From Nitrospira sp. (GTDB taxonomy: Bacteria; Nitrospirota; Nitrospiria; Nitrospirales; Nitrospiraceae), in NCBI GenBank assembly GCA_005116745.1, contig SWDS01000009.1, positions 266,899-330,898 of the forward strand: a stretch of DNA of 64,000 nucleotides. The letters run 5' to 3'. Below are positions 11,677-21,569 of this stretch, piece after piece. The notes beneath the pieces are model-generated. The model did no database searches. It was not told the DNA's origin and saw nothing but the letters and a program-made list of their open reading frames with translations. Numbering within the stretch: position 1 is the first letter of the stretch; every line of letters starts with the position of its first letter. The position numbers were made by a program, and so were the translations under genes.

Positions 11677-12327
11677 ATGACTAAGGAACCTAAAAACAAA
11701 TCTAGTAAACCGTCCGAGCGTAAATCATCAAAGAAGGAATCGATCGCGCCCGCGCCATTGGACCAAGGTGGCGAGGAGTCCAAGTTTCGACCACGTCTTC
11801 GTGATATATATGACCAGAAGGTGGTCCCCGCACTCATGAAGGAGTTTGGATATAAAAACGTGATGCAGGTTCCACGGCTTGAGCGTGTGGTGTTGAACGT
11901 GGGAATGGGTGAGGCGATTCAGAATGTGAAACTCTTGGAAGGTGCGGTAGCTGAGCTGGGGATGATCACCGGTCAAAAGCCGGTTGTCACTCGAGCTAAG
12001 AAAGCCATCGCCGGGTTCAAGCTTCGGCAGGGGTTGCCCATCGGAACTAAAGTGACTCTTCGTAGCCGGCGGATGTATGAGTTTTTTGATCGTCTGGTAA
12101 CGTTGGCGCTTCCTCGTATCCGGGACTTCCGTGGCGTTTCTCCAAAGGCTTTTGATGGTCGAGGGAATTACACGCTTGGTGTAAAAGAACAACTCATTTT
12201 CCCTGAAATTAAGTACGATGAAGTTGCCTCGATTCATGGGATGGATATTACGGTTGTCACTACGGCCAGGACGAACGACGAGGGGAAGGCGCTTCTGAAG
12301 CACCTGGGTATGCCGTTCCGTACGTGA
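11677..12327 (+). CDS. rplE: 50S ribosomal protein L5, with N-terminal extension
   Basis: Binds 5S rRNA and forms the central protuberance. The body from [17 protein letters not shown] onward is a complete L5, with [31 protein letters not shown] and [17 protein letters not shown]. The protein is 216 residues because about 37 Lys/Ser-rich residues ([18 protein letters not shown]...) precede the normal start; most L5 proteins have ~179. No in-frame start codon with a ribosome-binding site was found nearer the conserved region, so the extension appears real. Start may be the ATG at 11677 or the GTG one codon earlier. Confidence 0.93.
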   Translation: MTKEPKNKSSKPSERKSSKKESIAPAPLDQGGEESKFRPRLRDIYDQKVVPALMKEFGYKNVMQVPRLERVVLNVGMGEAIQNVKLLEGAVAELGMITGQKPVVTRAKKAIAGFKLRQGLPIGTKVTLRSRRMYEFFDRLVTLALPRIRDFRGVSPKAFDGRGNYTLGVKEQLIFPEIKYDEVASIHGMDITVVTTARTNDEGKALLKHLGMPFRT

Positions 12328-12372
12328 GCACGACGTGGGTCAATGGTGTTTGTTTGAACGGAAGGAGTGCGT

Positions 12373-12558
12373 GTGTCGAGATTAGCGCTGAGAAATAAGG
12401 CAGCAACGCAGCAGAAGTTCTCCACGCGTAACTACCATCGGTGTGGAGTGTGTGGTCGAGTTCACGGATATCTCCGTCGGTTTCAAATGTGCCGTATTTG
12501 CTTTCGACTAATGTCTCTGCGCGGAGAGATTCCTGGCGTGCGAAAATCTAGCTGGTAA
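12373..12558 (+). CDS. rpsN: 30S ribosomal protein S14, zinc-binding type (type Z)
   Basis: Small-subunit head protein, 61 residues from the GTG at 12373, which lies 5 bases after AAGGAG; the GTG at 12367 overlaps that site. Cysteines in CGVCGR and CRICFR form the CxxC...CxxC zinc ribbon of the short C+ form, and [11 protein letters not shown] is the family C-terminus. Standard position between rplE and rpsH. Confidence 0.94.
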   Translation: MSRLALRNKAATQQKFSTRNYHRCGVCGRVHGYLRRFQMCRICFRLMSLRGEIPGVRKSSW

Positions 12559-12607
12559 CGGGTGTTCTCACACCGGTGACCGCCAATGGAGGATAGAAAG
12601 ATATAGC

Positions 12608-13003
12608 ATGGTTACCGATCCAATCGGCGATCTTCTGGTTCGCTTAAAGAATGGCGCTCAGCGTCGTCATGAGACTGTCACAGTTCCAACTTCAAAGTTG
12701 AAGCGTGCTATTTTGACGATTTTGATGAGAGAAGGTTATGTTGACGGCATCGAGGATGGAGCTCATGAGGGGCATCCCATTCTTACCGTACATCTTCGAT
12801 ATGTCGGTGAGGGGCAGCCTATGATCACTGGGCTGGAGCGCGTCAGTAAGCCAGGACGACGGGTGTATATTGGTAGTCAGGAAATTAAGAAAGTTCGCAA
12901 TGGGATTGGTGTGTCCATTATTTCTACGTCTAAAGGAATCATGACAGACCAGGAATCCCGTAAGAATCGTCTTGGCGGTGAGCTTCTCTGTTCTGTATGG
13001 TAG
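12608..13003 (+). CDS. rpsH: 30S ribosomal protein S8
   Basis: Central-domain 16S binder, in E. coli the translational repressor of the spc operon; 131 residues. DPIGDLLVRLKNGAQRRHETV at the start and the C-terminal GIGVSIISTSKGIMTDQES with GGELLCSVW are typical. No repressor-binding mRNA element was identified. Confidence 0.96.
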   Translation: MVTDPIGDLLVRLKNGAQRRHETVTVPTSKLKRAILTILMREGYVDGIEDGAHEGHPILTVHLRYVGEGQPMITGLERVSKPGRRVYIGSQEIKKVRNGIGVSIISTSKGIMTDQESRKNRLGGELLCSVW

Positions 13004-13047
13004 GGCGGATGAGTTATTTCGATCTCGAGCGAGGGGTGTAACAGATC

Positions 13048-13584
13048 ATGTCCCGCATTGGAAAAAAACCGATTGCAATTCCGGGTGGAGTAGAAGTTAA
13101 AGTTGCTGGATCAACTGTGTCAGTTAAAGGCCCACTGGGCAAACTGGATTGGTCTCTCGAGCAGGGAGTTGACGTTGCAGTTAGTAATGGCCAAGTCGTT
13201 GTCGGCCGTGCGAGTGACGATCGTAAGCTGAGAGCCTTGCATGGGCTGACTCGTGCAGAATTGAGCAATATGGTTCAGGGTGTAACAAAAGGATACGAAC
13301 GCTCGCTTGAGATTACTGGAGTAGGCTATAAGACTCAAGTTCAGGGGCGGACACTTAGCTTCAACGTGGGGTATATCAATCCAGTGATCTATGAGGTGCC
13401 AGCGGGCATCGATGTCAAAGTGGACAAGCAGACGCTCATTAACGTCAAAGGAGTTGATAAGCGGTTAGTAGGACAGGTGGCAGCTGATCTTCGAGCTATT
13501 AAGCCACCGGATGTCTATAAGCAAAAGGGTATTCGCTACGCGGGCGAGACATTGCGTAAAAAAGAAGGCAAGACGGGGAAATAG
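13048..13584 (+). CDS. rplF: 50S ribosomal protein L6
   Basis: Two-domain protein near the sarcin-ricin loop; 178 residues. MSRIGKKPIAIPGGVEV opens the first domain; GVGYKTQVQGRTLSFNVGY and the C-terminal PPDVYKQKGIRYAGETLRKKEGK are conserved. rplR follows within 10 bp. Confidence 0.96.
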   Translation: MSRIGKKPIAIPGGVEVKVAGSTVSVKGPLGKLDWSLEQGVDVAVSNGQVVVGRASDDRKLRALHGLTRAELSNMVQGVTKGYERSLEITGVGYKTQVQGRTLSFNVGYINPVIYEVPAGIDVKVDKQTLINVKGVDKRLVGQVAADLRAIKPPDVYKQKGIRYAGETLRKKEGKTGK

Positions 13585-13593
13585 GAATTAGCC

Positions 13594-13959
13594 ATGAATG
13601 CTGCAGACAAAGTTCGACAACTTAATCAACGACGCCGTCGAGTGAGACGTGTGATTATGGGAACGACCAGCCGGCCGCGTCTGAATGTATTTCGAAGCGC
13701 GGCCCACATTTATGCCCAGATCATTGATGATATTCAAGGTGCTACTCTGGCGGCTGCCTCATCGCTCGATAAATCGCTACGCAAGTCCATGAAATCGACT
13801 GGTGGCATTGAGGCGGCTAAGGCAGTGGGGAAACTGATCGCTGATCGGGCCAAGGCTGCAAAGGTAACTACCGTAGTTTTTGATCGAGGGGGGCGGATGT
13901 ATCACGGTAGAATTAAGGCACTTGCAGATGCATCGCGTGAAGGGGGCTTGCAATTTTAG
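13594..13959 (+). CDS. rplR: 50S ribosomal protein L18
   Basis: 5S rRNA-binding protein of the central protuberance; 121 residues. [36 protein letters not shown] and the C-terminal [20 protein letters not shown] are diagnostic. An 84-bp spacer without an obvious element leads to rpsE. Confidence 0.96.
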   Translation: MNAADKVRQLNQRRRRVRRVIMGTTSRPRLNVFRSAAHIYAQIIDDIQGATLAAASSLDKSLRKSMKSTGGIEAAKAVGKLIADRAKAAKVTTVVFDRGGRMYHGRIKALADASREGGLQF

Positions 13960-14043
13960 GCTGAGGCGGGATACGAGGCGAGCAAGAAATGCGTTTGATT
14001 TTCTAGCGAACTGTTACTGAACTTAGGACTGAGGGGTAAGAGC

Positions 14044-14553
14044 GTGCGAGTCAATCCCGATGAATTGAGCCTGAAAGATAAAGTTGTATTTATCAATCGT
14101 GTGGCAAAAGTCGTGAAAGGTGGAAAGCGTTTCAACTTTTGTGCACTCGTTGTTGTCGGCGACGGTCATGGGTGGATAGGGATCGGTAAGGGAAAAGCTG
14201 CTGAAGTCCCGGTTGCAATTTCAAAAGCTGTCGAACAAGCCAAGAAACACCTTGTTCATGTTTCACTGAAGGGCGCAACTATTCCCCATGAGGTGCATGG
14301 TTTGTTTGGCGGAGAGCATGTGCTGCTGAAGCCCGCCGTCGACGGTACTGGAATCATCGCCGGGGGGGCGGTTCGTGCTGTCGTGGAGCTGGTCGGTGCG
14401 CATAATGTCATCGCGAAAACATTGGGCCGTGGAAACCCATTCAATACCGTTCGTGCTACCCTCGACGGGCTCACTCAATTGCGGAATTTGGACGATGTTC
14501 TTCGCTTCCGTCGACAAGTACTTCCGGATGGTCGAGAAAGGGCTGCGGTGTAA
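14044..14553 (+). CDS. rpsE: 30S ribosomal protein S5
   Basis: Decoding-fidelity protein; 169 residues from a GTG at 14044. The dsRNA-binding-like domain [20 protein letters not shown] and the C-terminal [25 protein letters not shown] are typical. Its stop codon shares a base with the rpmD ATG (TAATG), so the two are probably translationally coupled. Confidence 0.96.
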   Translation: MRVNPDELSLKDKVVFINRVAKVVKGGKRFNFCALVVVGDGHGWIGIGKGKAAEVPVAISKAVEQAKKHLVHVSLKGATIPHEVHGLFGGEHVLLKPAVDGTGIIAGGAVRAVVELVGAHNVIAKTLGRGNPFNTVRATLDGLTQLRNLDDVLRFRRQVLPDGRERAAV

Positions 14554-14771
14554 TGAGCTCATCTAAGACGCCTAAAACTTCAGAGCATGCTGCTCAAAGC
14601 GTGCGCGTGACGTTACGACGGAGTCCCATTGGGACGCCTGAGCGGCATCGCCTTGTATTGCGTGGCCTCGGTCTTCGACATATTCGACAGACAGTTGTCC
14701 ATCCAGACACGCCTCAGGTGCGAGGACTAATTCAAAAAGTAGGCTACCTGCTTGAGGTTGGAAAGCCATGA
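14553..14771 (+). CDS. rpmD: 50S ribosomal protein L30
   Basis: Small 23S-binding protein, 72 residues, somewhat longer than the usual ~60 because of a Ser/Lys/Thr-rich N-terminal stretch before VRVTLRRSPIGTPERH. The core LRGLGLRHIRQTVVHPDTPQVRGLI is the L30 signature. It overlaps rpsE by one base and rplO by four, keeping the usual rpsE-rpmD-rplO order. Confidence 0.93.
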   Translation: MSSSKTPKTSEHAAQSVRVTLRRSPIGTPERHRLVLRGLGLRHIRQTVVHPDTPQVRGLIQKVGYLLEVGKP

Positions 14772-15217
14772 AACTTCATGATTTAGCTCCAGCAAAAGGG
14801 GCAAAGAAGCGAAGGAAGCGTATCGGACGCGGACCTGGGTCTGGTCACGGGAAGACGGCTACCAAGGGGCATAAGGGACTTCTGGCTCGATCTGGTGGTG
14901 GTAAACGCCCAGGGTTTGAGGGTGGACAGATGCCGTTGGTACGACGGCTACCAAAGTTCGGATTTACCAACCCATCCAGGACAGAATATTCCATCGTCAA
15001 CGTTAAGAGTTTTGAACAATGGGTTGGAAATGAGACCGTCACTCCGCAAGCCATGGTTGATGCTGGATTGGTGAAGCGAAAGAAACTTCCAATTAAAATT
15101 CTTGGCAACGGTGAATTAAAGAGAGCACTCGTTGTTCAGGCACATAAGTTCAGTAAATCGGCTGAATCAAAAATCCAAGCAGCCGGAGGGCGAGTCGAGG
15201 TCATCGGCGGTGCTTGA
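14768..15217 (+). CDS. rplO: 50S ribosomal protein L15
   Basis: Late-assembly protein spanning 23S domains; 149 residues. MKLHDLAPAKGAKKRRKRIG, the glycine-rich GRGPGSGHGKTATKGHKG and RSGGGKRPGFEGGQMPLVRR are diagnostic. The end of the gene overlaps the secY start (15210) by eight bases. Confidence 0.96.
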   Translation: MKLHDLAPAKGAKKRRKRIGRGPGSGHGKTATKGHKGLLARSGGGKRPGFEGGQMPLVRRLPKFGFTNPSRTEYSIVNVKSFEQWVGNETVTPQAMVDAGLVKRKKLPIKILGNGELKRALVVQAHKFSKSAESKIQAAGGRVEVIGGA

Positions 15218-16529
15218 ACGGCTCCTGACAAGCTTTCAGAATATCTTTAAGATCCCCGAGCTGCGTACTCGTGTTCTTTTTACGCTTGGAATGCTCGTGG
15301 TGTACCGAGTTGGGTCTCACATCCCGACTCCTGGCATCAATGGAGAAGCCCTTTCCGAGTTTTTGCAGAAACAAGGGGGGGCCTTGCTTGGGTTCCTCGA
15401 TATTTTTTCAGGCGGATCTCTGTCCCGGCTGACGATCTTTGCGCTTGGCATTATGCCATACATCAGCGCATCGATCATCCTTCAGTTACTGACGGTCGTC
15501 GTCCCTCATTTGACCAAATTAGCCAAGGAGGGGGAGCGTGGCCGCAAGAAAATTATTCAGTATACCCGGTTCGGGACGATCGGTATCGCTCTGATTCAGG
15601 GGTTTGGGATTGCGGTTGGATTAGAACAAATGAATCAGGGCGCCTTCGTGTTGCACGCCGGATGGGGATTCCGTCTGATGACGGTCATTACACTGACGGC
15701 TGGCACGGGTTTCTTGATGTGGCTCGGTGAACAGATCACCGAGCGAGGAATTGGCAATGGCATCTCGTTAATTATTTTTGCTGGTATTGTAGCCAGGCTT
15801 CCTTCGGCCGTGGCGCAGACCTATAATTTATATGAAATCGGGCAGCTCAATGCGTTCTTATTGATTGCCTTGGCGCTCTTAATGATTGGCGTTGTGGCCG
15901 CGATTGTTTTCCTAGAAAGTGGGCGGCGGAAAATTTCCGTGCAGTATGCAAAGAGGGTGATTGGGAGACGAGTCTATGGAGGACAGAGTACGCACATTCC
16001 TTTGAAGATTAATACGGCTGGCGTTATCCCTCCGATATTTGCCTCCTCGATCATCGCGTTTCCTGCAACCATTGCCGGATTTTTCGAAACCCCTTGGGTG
16101 AAATCAATCGGTGATCAGCTGGCTCCTGGCTCGCTGCTGTACACATTGATGTATGTGGGCTTAATTCTCTTTTTCTGTTTCTTCTACACGGCGGTCGTTC
16201 TGAACCCCGTTGATATGGCCGACAACATGAAAAAGTACGGAGGGTTTATTCCTGGCATTCGACCTGGGCAACGAACCTCAGATTACATCTACAATGTCTT
16301 AACTAAGATTACATTTGCTGGTGCCATCTATTTGGCCATTGTCTGCGTGATTCCTGAATTGTTGATTTACAAGCTGAATGTTCCATTTTACTTTGGTGGC
16401 ACCTCCCTGTTGATTGTTATTGGCGTGGGACTGGATACGGCCCAGCAAATTGAATCCCATATGTTGATGCGGAATTATGACGGGTTCTTGGGTAAGGGGA
16501 TGGCACCGTTGCGCGGGAGAAACGGCTAA
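15210..16529 (+). CDS. secY: Protein translocase subunit SecY
   Basis: Channel of the Sec translocon in the inner membrane; 439 residues with about ten membrane segments. The GTG at 15210 gives the family N-terminus (MLERLLTSFQNIFKIPELR) and overlaps the end of rplO; the open frame runs further upstream inside rplO but is not needed. Conserved GALLGFLDIFSGGSLSRLTIFALGIMPYISASI and the cytosolic loop with GFIPGIRPGQRT are present. It closes the spc operon and is followed by adk. Confidence 0.96.
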   Translation: MLERLLTSFQNIFKIPELRTRVLFTLGMLVVYRVGSHIPTPGINGEALSEFLQKQGGALLGFLDIFSGGSLSRLTIFALGIMPYISASIILQLLTVVVPHLTKLAKEGERGRKKIIQYTRFGTIGIALIQGFGIAVGLEQMNQGAFVLHAGWGFRLMTVITLTAGTGFLMWLGEQITERGIGNGISLIIFAGIVARLPSAVAQTYNLYEIGQLNAFLLIALALLMIGVVAAIVFLESGRRKISVQYAKRVIGRRVYGGQSTHIPLKINTAGVIPPIFASSIIAFPATIAGFFETPWVKSIGDQLAPGSLLYTLMYVGLILFFCFFYTAVVLNPVDMADNMKKYGGFIPGIRPGQRTSDYIYNVLTKITFAGAIYLAIVCVIPELLIYKLNVPFYFGGTSLLIVIGVGLDTAQQIESHMLMRNYDGFLGKGMAPLRGRNG

Positions 16530-16533
16530 AATC

Positions 16534-17190
16534 ATGCGGCTTGTATTTCTCGGTGCTCCGGGTGTTGGGAAAGGCACACAAGCGGATAAGGTCTCGGTTC
16601 ACTATCGTATACAAAAGATTTCGACTGGGGAATTGCTTCGAGAGGCGGTTCGGGTTCAGTCAACTCTTGGTTGTGAAGCGAAAGAACATATGGATCAGGG
16701 AAGATTGGTCCCTGATTCGGTTGTCATAGGGCTGGTGCTGGAGAGGTTGGCAGATCCTGCATGCGCAAATGGTTTCATTCTCGATGGGTTTCCACGGACG
16801 GTTCCTCAGGCAGACGCGCTTGGGAAGGTGCTCGTTGACCGGAGTCTTCCGCTGGATCGAGTGATTAACTTTAGGGTTTCCCGAGAAGAAGTTGTGAAGC
16901 GCCTGAGTGGGCGTCGGAGCTGTCCAAAGTGCCAGGCGACATATCACCTTGAGTTTGCCCCATCAAAGAACGGCGACCTCTGTGAGCGATGCGAAGAAGC
17001 GTTGATTCAGCGAAGTGATGATCAGCGGGAAGCGATTGAGATGCGCCTCCGTGTGTACGAAGAGCAGACAGCGCCATTAATAGACTTTTATGAGAAGCGG
17101 CAGGTATTGTCGCATCTTAATGGTGCTGAGGCGGTTGGCACGGTATACCACAACCTCGTCAAAGTACTCGCGACACCTCAGACCGCATGA
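16534..17190 (+). CDS. adk: Adenylate kinase
   Basis: Interconverts ATP + AMP and 2 ADP in the cytoplasm; 218 residues from the ATG at 16534. The P-loop GAPGVGKGTQA is at residues ~7-17, and the LGFPRT-type motif is seen as DGFPRT. The LID carries two CxxC pairs (CPKC and CERC), so it is a zinc-stabilised long-form enzyme. It sits between secY and map as in many phyla and overlaps map by four bases (ATGA). Confidence 0.95.
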   Translation: MRLVFLGAPGVGKGTQADKVSVHYRIQKISTGELLREAVRVQSTLGCEAKEHMDQGRLVPDSVVIGLVLERLADPACANGFILDGFPRTVPQADALGKVLVDRSLPLDRVINFRVSREEVVKRLSGRRSCPKCQATYHLEFAPSKNGDLCERCEEALIQRSDDQREAIEMRLRVYEEQTAPLIDFYEKRQVLSHLNGAEAVGTVYHNLVKVLATPQTA

Positions 17191-17945
17191 TCATTCTGAA
17201 AACGCCAGCCGAGATCACGGTGATGGCAGAGGCGTCAAGGGTGGTAGCCGAGGCGCTAGCGATTGTGAGGAAAGCGGTCTGTTCCGGTATCAGCACGGAA
17301 GAGCTGGACCGCATTGCCGAAGAGGCAATACGGGTGAGGGGGGCGATTCCGGCGTTTAAAGGCTACCGGAACTTTCCAAAAACCCTCTGTGCATCTGTGA
17401 ACGAGCAGGTCGTTCACGGTATCCCTTCGAAGAGAAAGCTCAAGGAGGGGGATATCATCGGGCTTGATCTTGGTGCTATTGTGGGTGGATTCTATGGGGA
17501 TTCCGCGGTCACAGTAGCGGTTGGCAGGATTCCGGAGGCGACGGCAAAGTTGATTCAGGTGACGGAAGAGGCGCTCTATCTCGGGATCAAGCAGGCGGTG
17601 GTCGGCAACCGTCTGACGGATATCTCGAATGCTGTGCAGCAACATGTTGAGTCTGCCGGTTTCTCAGTGGTGACGGAGTTTGTGGGGCATGGGATTGGTC
17701 GGCAGCTGCATGAAGAGCCTCAAGTTCCCAACTATGGGAAGTCTGGTCAGGGGCCTCGATTGCAACCTGGTATGGTCCTGGCGATCGAACCAATGGTGAA
17801 TATGGGTCGGAGTGCCGTTCGTGTTCTTGATGATAGATGGACCGCGGTCACGGTAGATGGGAGTCTGTCTGCCCACTTTGAACATACGATCGCTATCCAG
17901 CCAAACGGGGCGCCTCGCGTTTTAAGTCAATCGGAGAAGACCTAG
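17187..17945 (+). CDS. map: Methionine aminopeptidase, type I
   Basis: Removes the initiator Met from nascent proteins; 252 residues. All five expected metal ligands can be placed: Asp in GLDLGAIVGGFYGDSA (two), His in GHGIGRQLHEEPQVPNYG, and Glu in LAIEPMV and FEHTIAI. VNEQVVHGIPSKRKL is the conserved substrate-pocket segment with its His. No N-terminal zinc extension. Translationally coupled to adk. Confidence 0.95.
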   Translation: MIILKTPAEITVMAEASRVVAEALAIVRKAVCSGISTEELDRIAEEAIRVRGAIPAFKGYRNFPKTLCASVNEQVVHGIPSKRKLKEGDIIGLDLGAIVGGFYGDSAVTVAVGRIPEATAKLIQVTEEALYLGIKQAVVGNRLTDISNAVQQHVESAGFSVVTEFVGHGIGRQLHEEPQVPNYGKSGQGPRLQPGMVLAIEPMVNMGRSAVRVLDDRWTAVTVDGSLSAHFEHTIAIQPNGAPRVLSQSEKT

Positions 17946-17977
17946 GTTAGGTTACACAGGAAAGAATATAGAAGGAC

Positions 17978-18196
17978 GTGGCAAAAGAAGATATTATTGA
18001 AGTCCAGGGCTCGGTAGCAGAAACGCTTCCTAACGCCATGTTTCGGGTCAGGCTGGATAATGGCCATGTCATACTGGCTCACATCTCAGGGAAAATGCGG
18101 ATGCATTTTATCCGCATCCTCCCCGGCGATAAGGTCACGGTGGAAATGTCACCATATGATTTGACCCGGGGCCGAATTACCTATCGCTTTAAGTAA
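17978..18196 (+). CDS. infA: Translation initiation factor IF-1
   Basis: Occupies the ribosomal A site during initiation; 72 residues forming a single S1/OB fold. It starts at a GTG (17978) giving [20 protein letters not shown], and the conserved [20 protein letters not shown] and [12 protein letters not shown] segments are intact. Located between map and rpmJ, as is common. Confidence 0.95.
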   Translation: MAKEDIIEVQGSVAETLPNAMFRVRLDNGHVILAHISGKMRMHFIRILPGDKVTVEMSPYDLTRGRITYRFK

Positions 18197-18214
18197 CGGG
18201 AGTGGCGAATTGTT

Positions 18215-18328
18215 ATGAAGGTCAAATCATCAGTGAAGCCCATATGTGCCAAATGCAAGGTTGTGCGTCGTTGTGGGGTGGTGCGGATTTTATGTATAAA
18301 TCCACGTCATAAGCAGCGGCAGGGATAG
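18215..18328 (+). CDS. rpmJ: 50S ribosomal protein L36, zinc-binding form
   Basis: Very short large-subunit protein, 37 residues, from the ATG at 18215. It begins [19 protein letters not shown]; Cys11, Cys14, Cys27 and His32 form the zinc ribbon of the C+ type, and it ends NPRHKQRQG. It falls at its standard site between infA and rpsM. A 115-bp stretch without a recognised element separates it from rpsM. Confidence 0.93.
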   Translation: MKVKSSVKPICAKCKVVRRCGVVRILCINPRHKQRQG

Positions 18329-18443
18329 CCGCAGAAATAATAGGGAGTCTCGAACAGTCACTGTTATCGTAGCGCTGCTACGGCAGGCTCAAGCGGTGAA
18401 GTGGTTGATGCTCTAGTACTCAGTACTTATATCGGGAGGCAGA

Positions 18444-18842
18444 ATGGCACGTATTGCTGGCATCGATTTGCCACGAAATAAACGAACGGATATCGGGCTG
18501 AGCTACATCTATGGAATTGGACGTATATCGGCTCGGAAGATTCTCAATGAAGCGGGGATTGATGGCGCGGTCAGGATTAATGACCTGAGCGAAGATAAGA
18601 TCGTCAAGTTACGTGAAATCATTGAGCGCGATTACCGGGTTGAAGGAGACCTCCGCAAAGAAGTGTCGCTGAATATCAAGCGGCTGATTGACGCGGGGAC
18701 CTATCGAGGGTTGCGTCATCGTAAAGGCCTGCCTGTCCGCGGACAGCGAACTAAGACCAATGCTCGGACACGTAAGGGACGGCGCGCAGGCGTCACTAGC
18801 AAGCCGAGATCGACGATGACTAAAGGGGCCTCAAGCACTTAG
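18444..18842 (+). CDS. rpsM: 30S ribosomal protein S13
   Basis: Head protein forming bridges to the large subunit; 132 residues. [38 protein letters not shown] and the C-terminal [22 protein letters not shown] are diagnostic. GGGAGG precedes the ATG. First gene of the alpha operon (rpsM-rpsK-rpsD-rpoA-rplQ). Confidence 0.96.
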   Translation: MARIAGIDLPRNKRTDIGLSYIYGIGRISARKILNEAGIDGAVRINDLSEDKIVKLREIIERDYRVEGDLRKEVSLNIKRLIDAGTYRGLRHRKGLPVRGQRTKTNARTRKGRRAGVTSKPRSTMTKGASST

Positions 18843-18869
18843 TCTGCTGAAACAGCCAGAGGAGTTCGC

Positions 18870-19253
18870 ATGAGCATCAAAAAAGGGAAAAAGAAAGAGC
18901 GTCGGATTGTTCAGAGTGGCGTGGCCCATGTCCAGGCGTCATTCAATAATACGATTGTGACGATCACCGACATGAGTGGAAACACGCTGGTCTGGGCAAG
19001 TGCCGGCAATCAAGGATTCAAAGGATCACGGAAGAGCACCCCCTTTGCTGCTCAGCGTGCTGGAGAGGCTGCAGCGAGAAAAGCTATGGAAAGTGGGATG
19101 CGGCAAATCGATGTCTATGTGAATGGGCCAGGTTCTGGTCGAGAATCAGCGATCCGTTCCCTTCAAGGAGCGGGTTTGCGAATTAATCTAATTCGCGATG
19201 TCACGCCAATTCCGCATAATGGGTGTCGACCTCCCAAACGGCGGCGAGTGTGA
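18870..19253 (+). CDS. rpsK: 30S ribosomal protein S11
   Basis: Platform protein near the Shine-Dalgarno helix; 127 residues. [39 protein letters not shown] and the C-terminal [19 protein letters not shown] are typical, the last containing the site usually converted to isoaspartate (NG). AGAGGAG precedes its ATG. Confidence 0.96.
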   Translation: MSIKKGKKKERRIVQSGVAHVQASFNNTIVTITDMSGNTLVWASAGNQGFKGSRKSTPFAAQRAGEAAARKAMESGMRQIDVYVNGPGSGRESAIRSLQGAGLRINLIRDVTPIPHNGCRPPKRRRV

Positions 19254-19340
19254 TTTTCTCTATGTATGCTCAGAGTTCATGGGCGAGACCGCAAGGCCTG
19301 TTGCTAGTGAGTCAGTAAGTTCTATTGCGAGGAGGAAGCA

Positions 19341-19967
19341 GTGGCAAAGTATCGTGGTCCAGTCTGTCGGTTGTGTCGGCGAGAAGGGGAGAAGCTTTTT
19401 CTCAAGGGCACGCGCTGTATGACGGAAAAGTGCGCGATCGAACGTAGGAGTTATCCGCCTGGTCAACATGGGCAGGGGCGACAGCGAACCTCTGACTATA
19501 GTCTCCAGTTGCGGGAAAAACAGAAACTTCGTCGTATCTATGGACTTCAGGAATGTCAATTCCGTGGCGTCTTTGAACGCGCTGAACGACAGACCGGCGT
19601 CACGGGCGATGCCCTATTGCGGTTGTTGGAGTGCCGCCTGGACAATGTTGCGTATCGCTTAGGGTTCGGTGCTTCGCGCAAGCAAGCTCGCCAGATGGTG
19701 AGTCATGGTCATTTCACGATCAACGGGAAGAAGATCACGGTGGCTGGGGCGCTGGTGAAGCCTGGAGATGTGATCCAGATTCGTGAACGGAGTCGAGACA
19801 TGGCCGCGTTCCAAGCGGCCTTAGAATCGGTTGATAGTCGAGGTATTCCTGATTGGCTAGAGCTTGACAAAGGCGCATTTAAAGGAACGGTGCGCGCCTT
19901 GCCAGCCAAGGAACAGATCGCATTGCCAGTCAATGAACAGATGGTCGTGGAATTGTATTCACGATAA
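19341..19967 (+). CDS. rpsD: 30S ribosomal protein S4
   Basis: 16S assembly initiator and, in many bacteria, alpha-operon repressor; 208 residues from a GTG at 19341 preceded by GGAGG. The N-terminus CRLCRREGEKLFLKGTRC plus a following KCAIERRSYPPGQHG supplies Cys residues for a zinc site. The S4 RNA-binding domain (LECRLDNVAYRLGFGASRKQ, SHGHFTINGKKI) lies at residues ~95-160. Confidence 0.96.
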   Translation: MAKYRGPVCRLCRREGEKLFLKGTRCMTEKCAIERRSYPPGQHGQGRQRTSDYSLQLREKQKLRRIYGLQECQFRGVFERAERQTGVTGDALLRLLECRLDNVAYRLGFGASRKQARQMVSHGHFTINGKKITVAGALVKPGDVIQIRERSRDMAAFQAALESVDSRGIPDWLELDKGAFKGTVRALPAKEQIALPVNEQMVVELYSR

Positions 19968-20048
19968 TCCGCCGGTCTGCGGTGCGGTCTTTGGGCATCG
20001 GCGCTATCCGCCAATGTCTTAGTCACTCGATGGTATGGAGGGTGGGTC

Positions 20049-21047
20049 ATGATTAAAGCGATGAAAGACTTTCAGATCCCAATGCGGGTGGAAGTCGATA
20101 AGGATGCACATTCTCCCACATTTGGACGGTTCACAACGGAAGCATTTGAGCGGGGATTTGGCACCACGATCGGGAATGCCCTCCGTCGCATTTTGCTGTC
20201 CTCGCTCACGGGAGCTGCGGTGACCACCGTGAAGATTGAAGGGGTCGTGCACGAGTTTTCGACGATTGCAGGTGTGACGGAAGATGTTACGGCAATTATT
20301 CTGAATATTAAAAGCTTGCGGCTGGCGCTCCACACGGATAAACCAAAGACGATACGATTGAAAAAGAAGGGGCCTGGAGAAGCAAAGGGGGCAGATATTC
20401 TTCACGATGGCGACGTGACAATTCTGACGCCAGATTTGCATATTGCCACTCTGGACAAGGATGCGACCCTAGATATTGAGATGACTGTGAAACATGGCCG
20501 TGGGTATATGCCGGCTGAACGTAACAAGGAAGAGGGATTGCCGATCGGAGTGATTGCCATCGATTCCATCTTCTCTCCTATCAGACGAGTCAATTTCCAT
20601 GTTGAGAATGCACGGGTCGGTCGTATGACTGACTATGACAAACTAACAGTGGAGATTTGGACCGACGGTACCATCAGCCCGCGTGATGCCCTATCTACAG
20701 GGGCTGGGATTTTGCGAGAACATCTGGATATTTTCATCAATCCGGAAGAGCGAAGCGAAGGCAAGAGTGAAGCGGGATACGAGGAATCTCATCGGGAAGT
20801 AAACAAGAATCTCTCTCGTGGCGTGAATGAGCTGGAGTTGTCCGTCCGCGCGGCCAATTGCCTGAAGAACGCGAATATCAAAACGATCGCTGATCTCGTC
20901 CAAAAGTCTGAAGGGGAGATGCTCAGGACAAAGAACTTTGGGAAAAAGTCCCTCAACGAGATTAAAGAAATTCTTTCTGAGATGGGGCTTTCGTTAGGAA
21001 CAAAAGTTGAGGCTTCCCCATACAATGGAAGTCCGAAACCTGAATGA
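20049..21047 (+). CDS. rpoA: DNA-directed RNA polymerase subunit alpha
   Basis: Assembles the polymerase core and contacts activators and UP elements; 332 residues. The N-terminal domain shows [21 protein letters not shown] and [16 protein letters not shown]; the C-terminal domain has [20 protein letters not shown] and [18 protein letters not shown], so the alpha-CTD is complete. The ATG at 20049 follows GGAGGG; an in-frame ATG four codons later is a possible alternative. Confidence 0.97.
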   Translation: MIKAMKDFQIPMRVEVDKDAHSPTFGRFTTEAFERGFGTTIGNALRRILLSSLTGAAVTTVKIEGVVHEFSTIAGVTEDVTAIILNIKSLRLALHTDKPKTIRLKKKGPGEAKGADILHDGDVTILTPDLHIATLDKDATLDIEMTVKHGRGYMPAERNKEEGLPIGVIAIDSIFSPIRRVNFHVENARVGRMTDYDKLTVEIWTDGTISPRDALSTGAGILREHLDIFINPEERSEGKSEAGYEESHREVNKNLSRGVNELELSVRAANCLKNANIKTIADLVQKSEGEMLRTKNFGKKSLNEIKEILSEMGLSLGTKVEASPYNGSPKPE

Positions 21048-21071
21048 TGCTTTCCAATCAAGAGGACTATC

Positions 21072-21503
21072 GTGCGACATAGAAAAAAGGGACGACAACT
21101 TGGACGGCAGACGAAACATCGATGGGCGTTGTTTCGGAACTTAGTGACCTCGCTGTTAGACCACGAGCGTATCGAGACCACGGGAGCTAAGGCTAAGGAG
21201 ATACGAGGGTTTACCGACCGCATGATCACTCTTGGCAAGGAAGGTACGCTCCCCGCGCGGCGCCGAGCATTAGCCTTTATCCGTAGCAAGGACGTTGTGT
21301 CTAAGCTGTTTAGCGATGTGGCGACACGATTCAAAGATCGTCCAGGAGGGTACACCAGGATCATTAAAACTCGTCGCCGCATTGGCGACGCTGCTGAAAT
21401 GGTGGCCATCGAATTGGTTTCTCGTCAGGAATTAGCTACCAAGAAAGAATCCAAACCTGGCACTGCCTCGCCTGCATCTACTGATGCTGCACCTTCAGCA
21501 TAG
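21072..21503 (+). CDS. rplQ: 50S ribosomal protein L17
   Basis: Surface protein near the tunnel exit; 143 residues from a GTG at 21072 ([20 protein letters not shown]). [24 protein letters not shown] and [21 protein letters not shown] are typical. The last ~25 residues (Lys/Ser/Ala-rich) extend beyond the conserved core. Last gene of the ribosomal supercluster, followed by a strong terminator at 21537. Confidence 0.95.
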   Translation: MRHRKKGRQLGRQTKHRWALFRNLVTSLLDHERIETTGAKAKEIRGFTDRMITLGKEGTLPARRRALAFIRSKDVVSKLFSDVATRFKDRPGGYTRIIKTRRRIGDAAEMVAIELVSRQELATKKESKPGTASPASTDAAPSA

Positions 21504-21536
21504 TTTTTAACTCGAGCATTTAGCTGTCCGTCTGGA

Positions 21537-21569
21537 GACTCCCATGTGACAACACATGGGAGTCTTTTT
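21537..21569 (+). terminator. Intrinsic terminator after rplQ
   Basis: A perfect 12-bp stem (GACTCCCATGTG pairing with CACATGGGAGTC), ACAA loop and TTTTT tail, 34 bp after the rplQ stop. It ends the long ribosomal transcription unit and isolates it from lptC. Confidence 0.92.

Noticed and set aside
18329..18443. Possible tRNA or regulatory RNA between rpmJ and rpsM
   Set aside because: No cloverleaf, TTCGA-type loop or convincing hairpin could be drawn.
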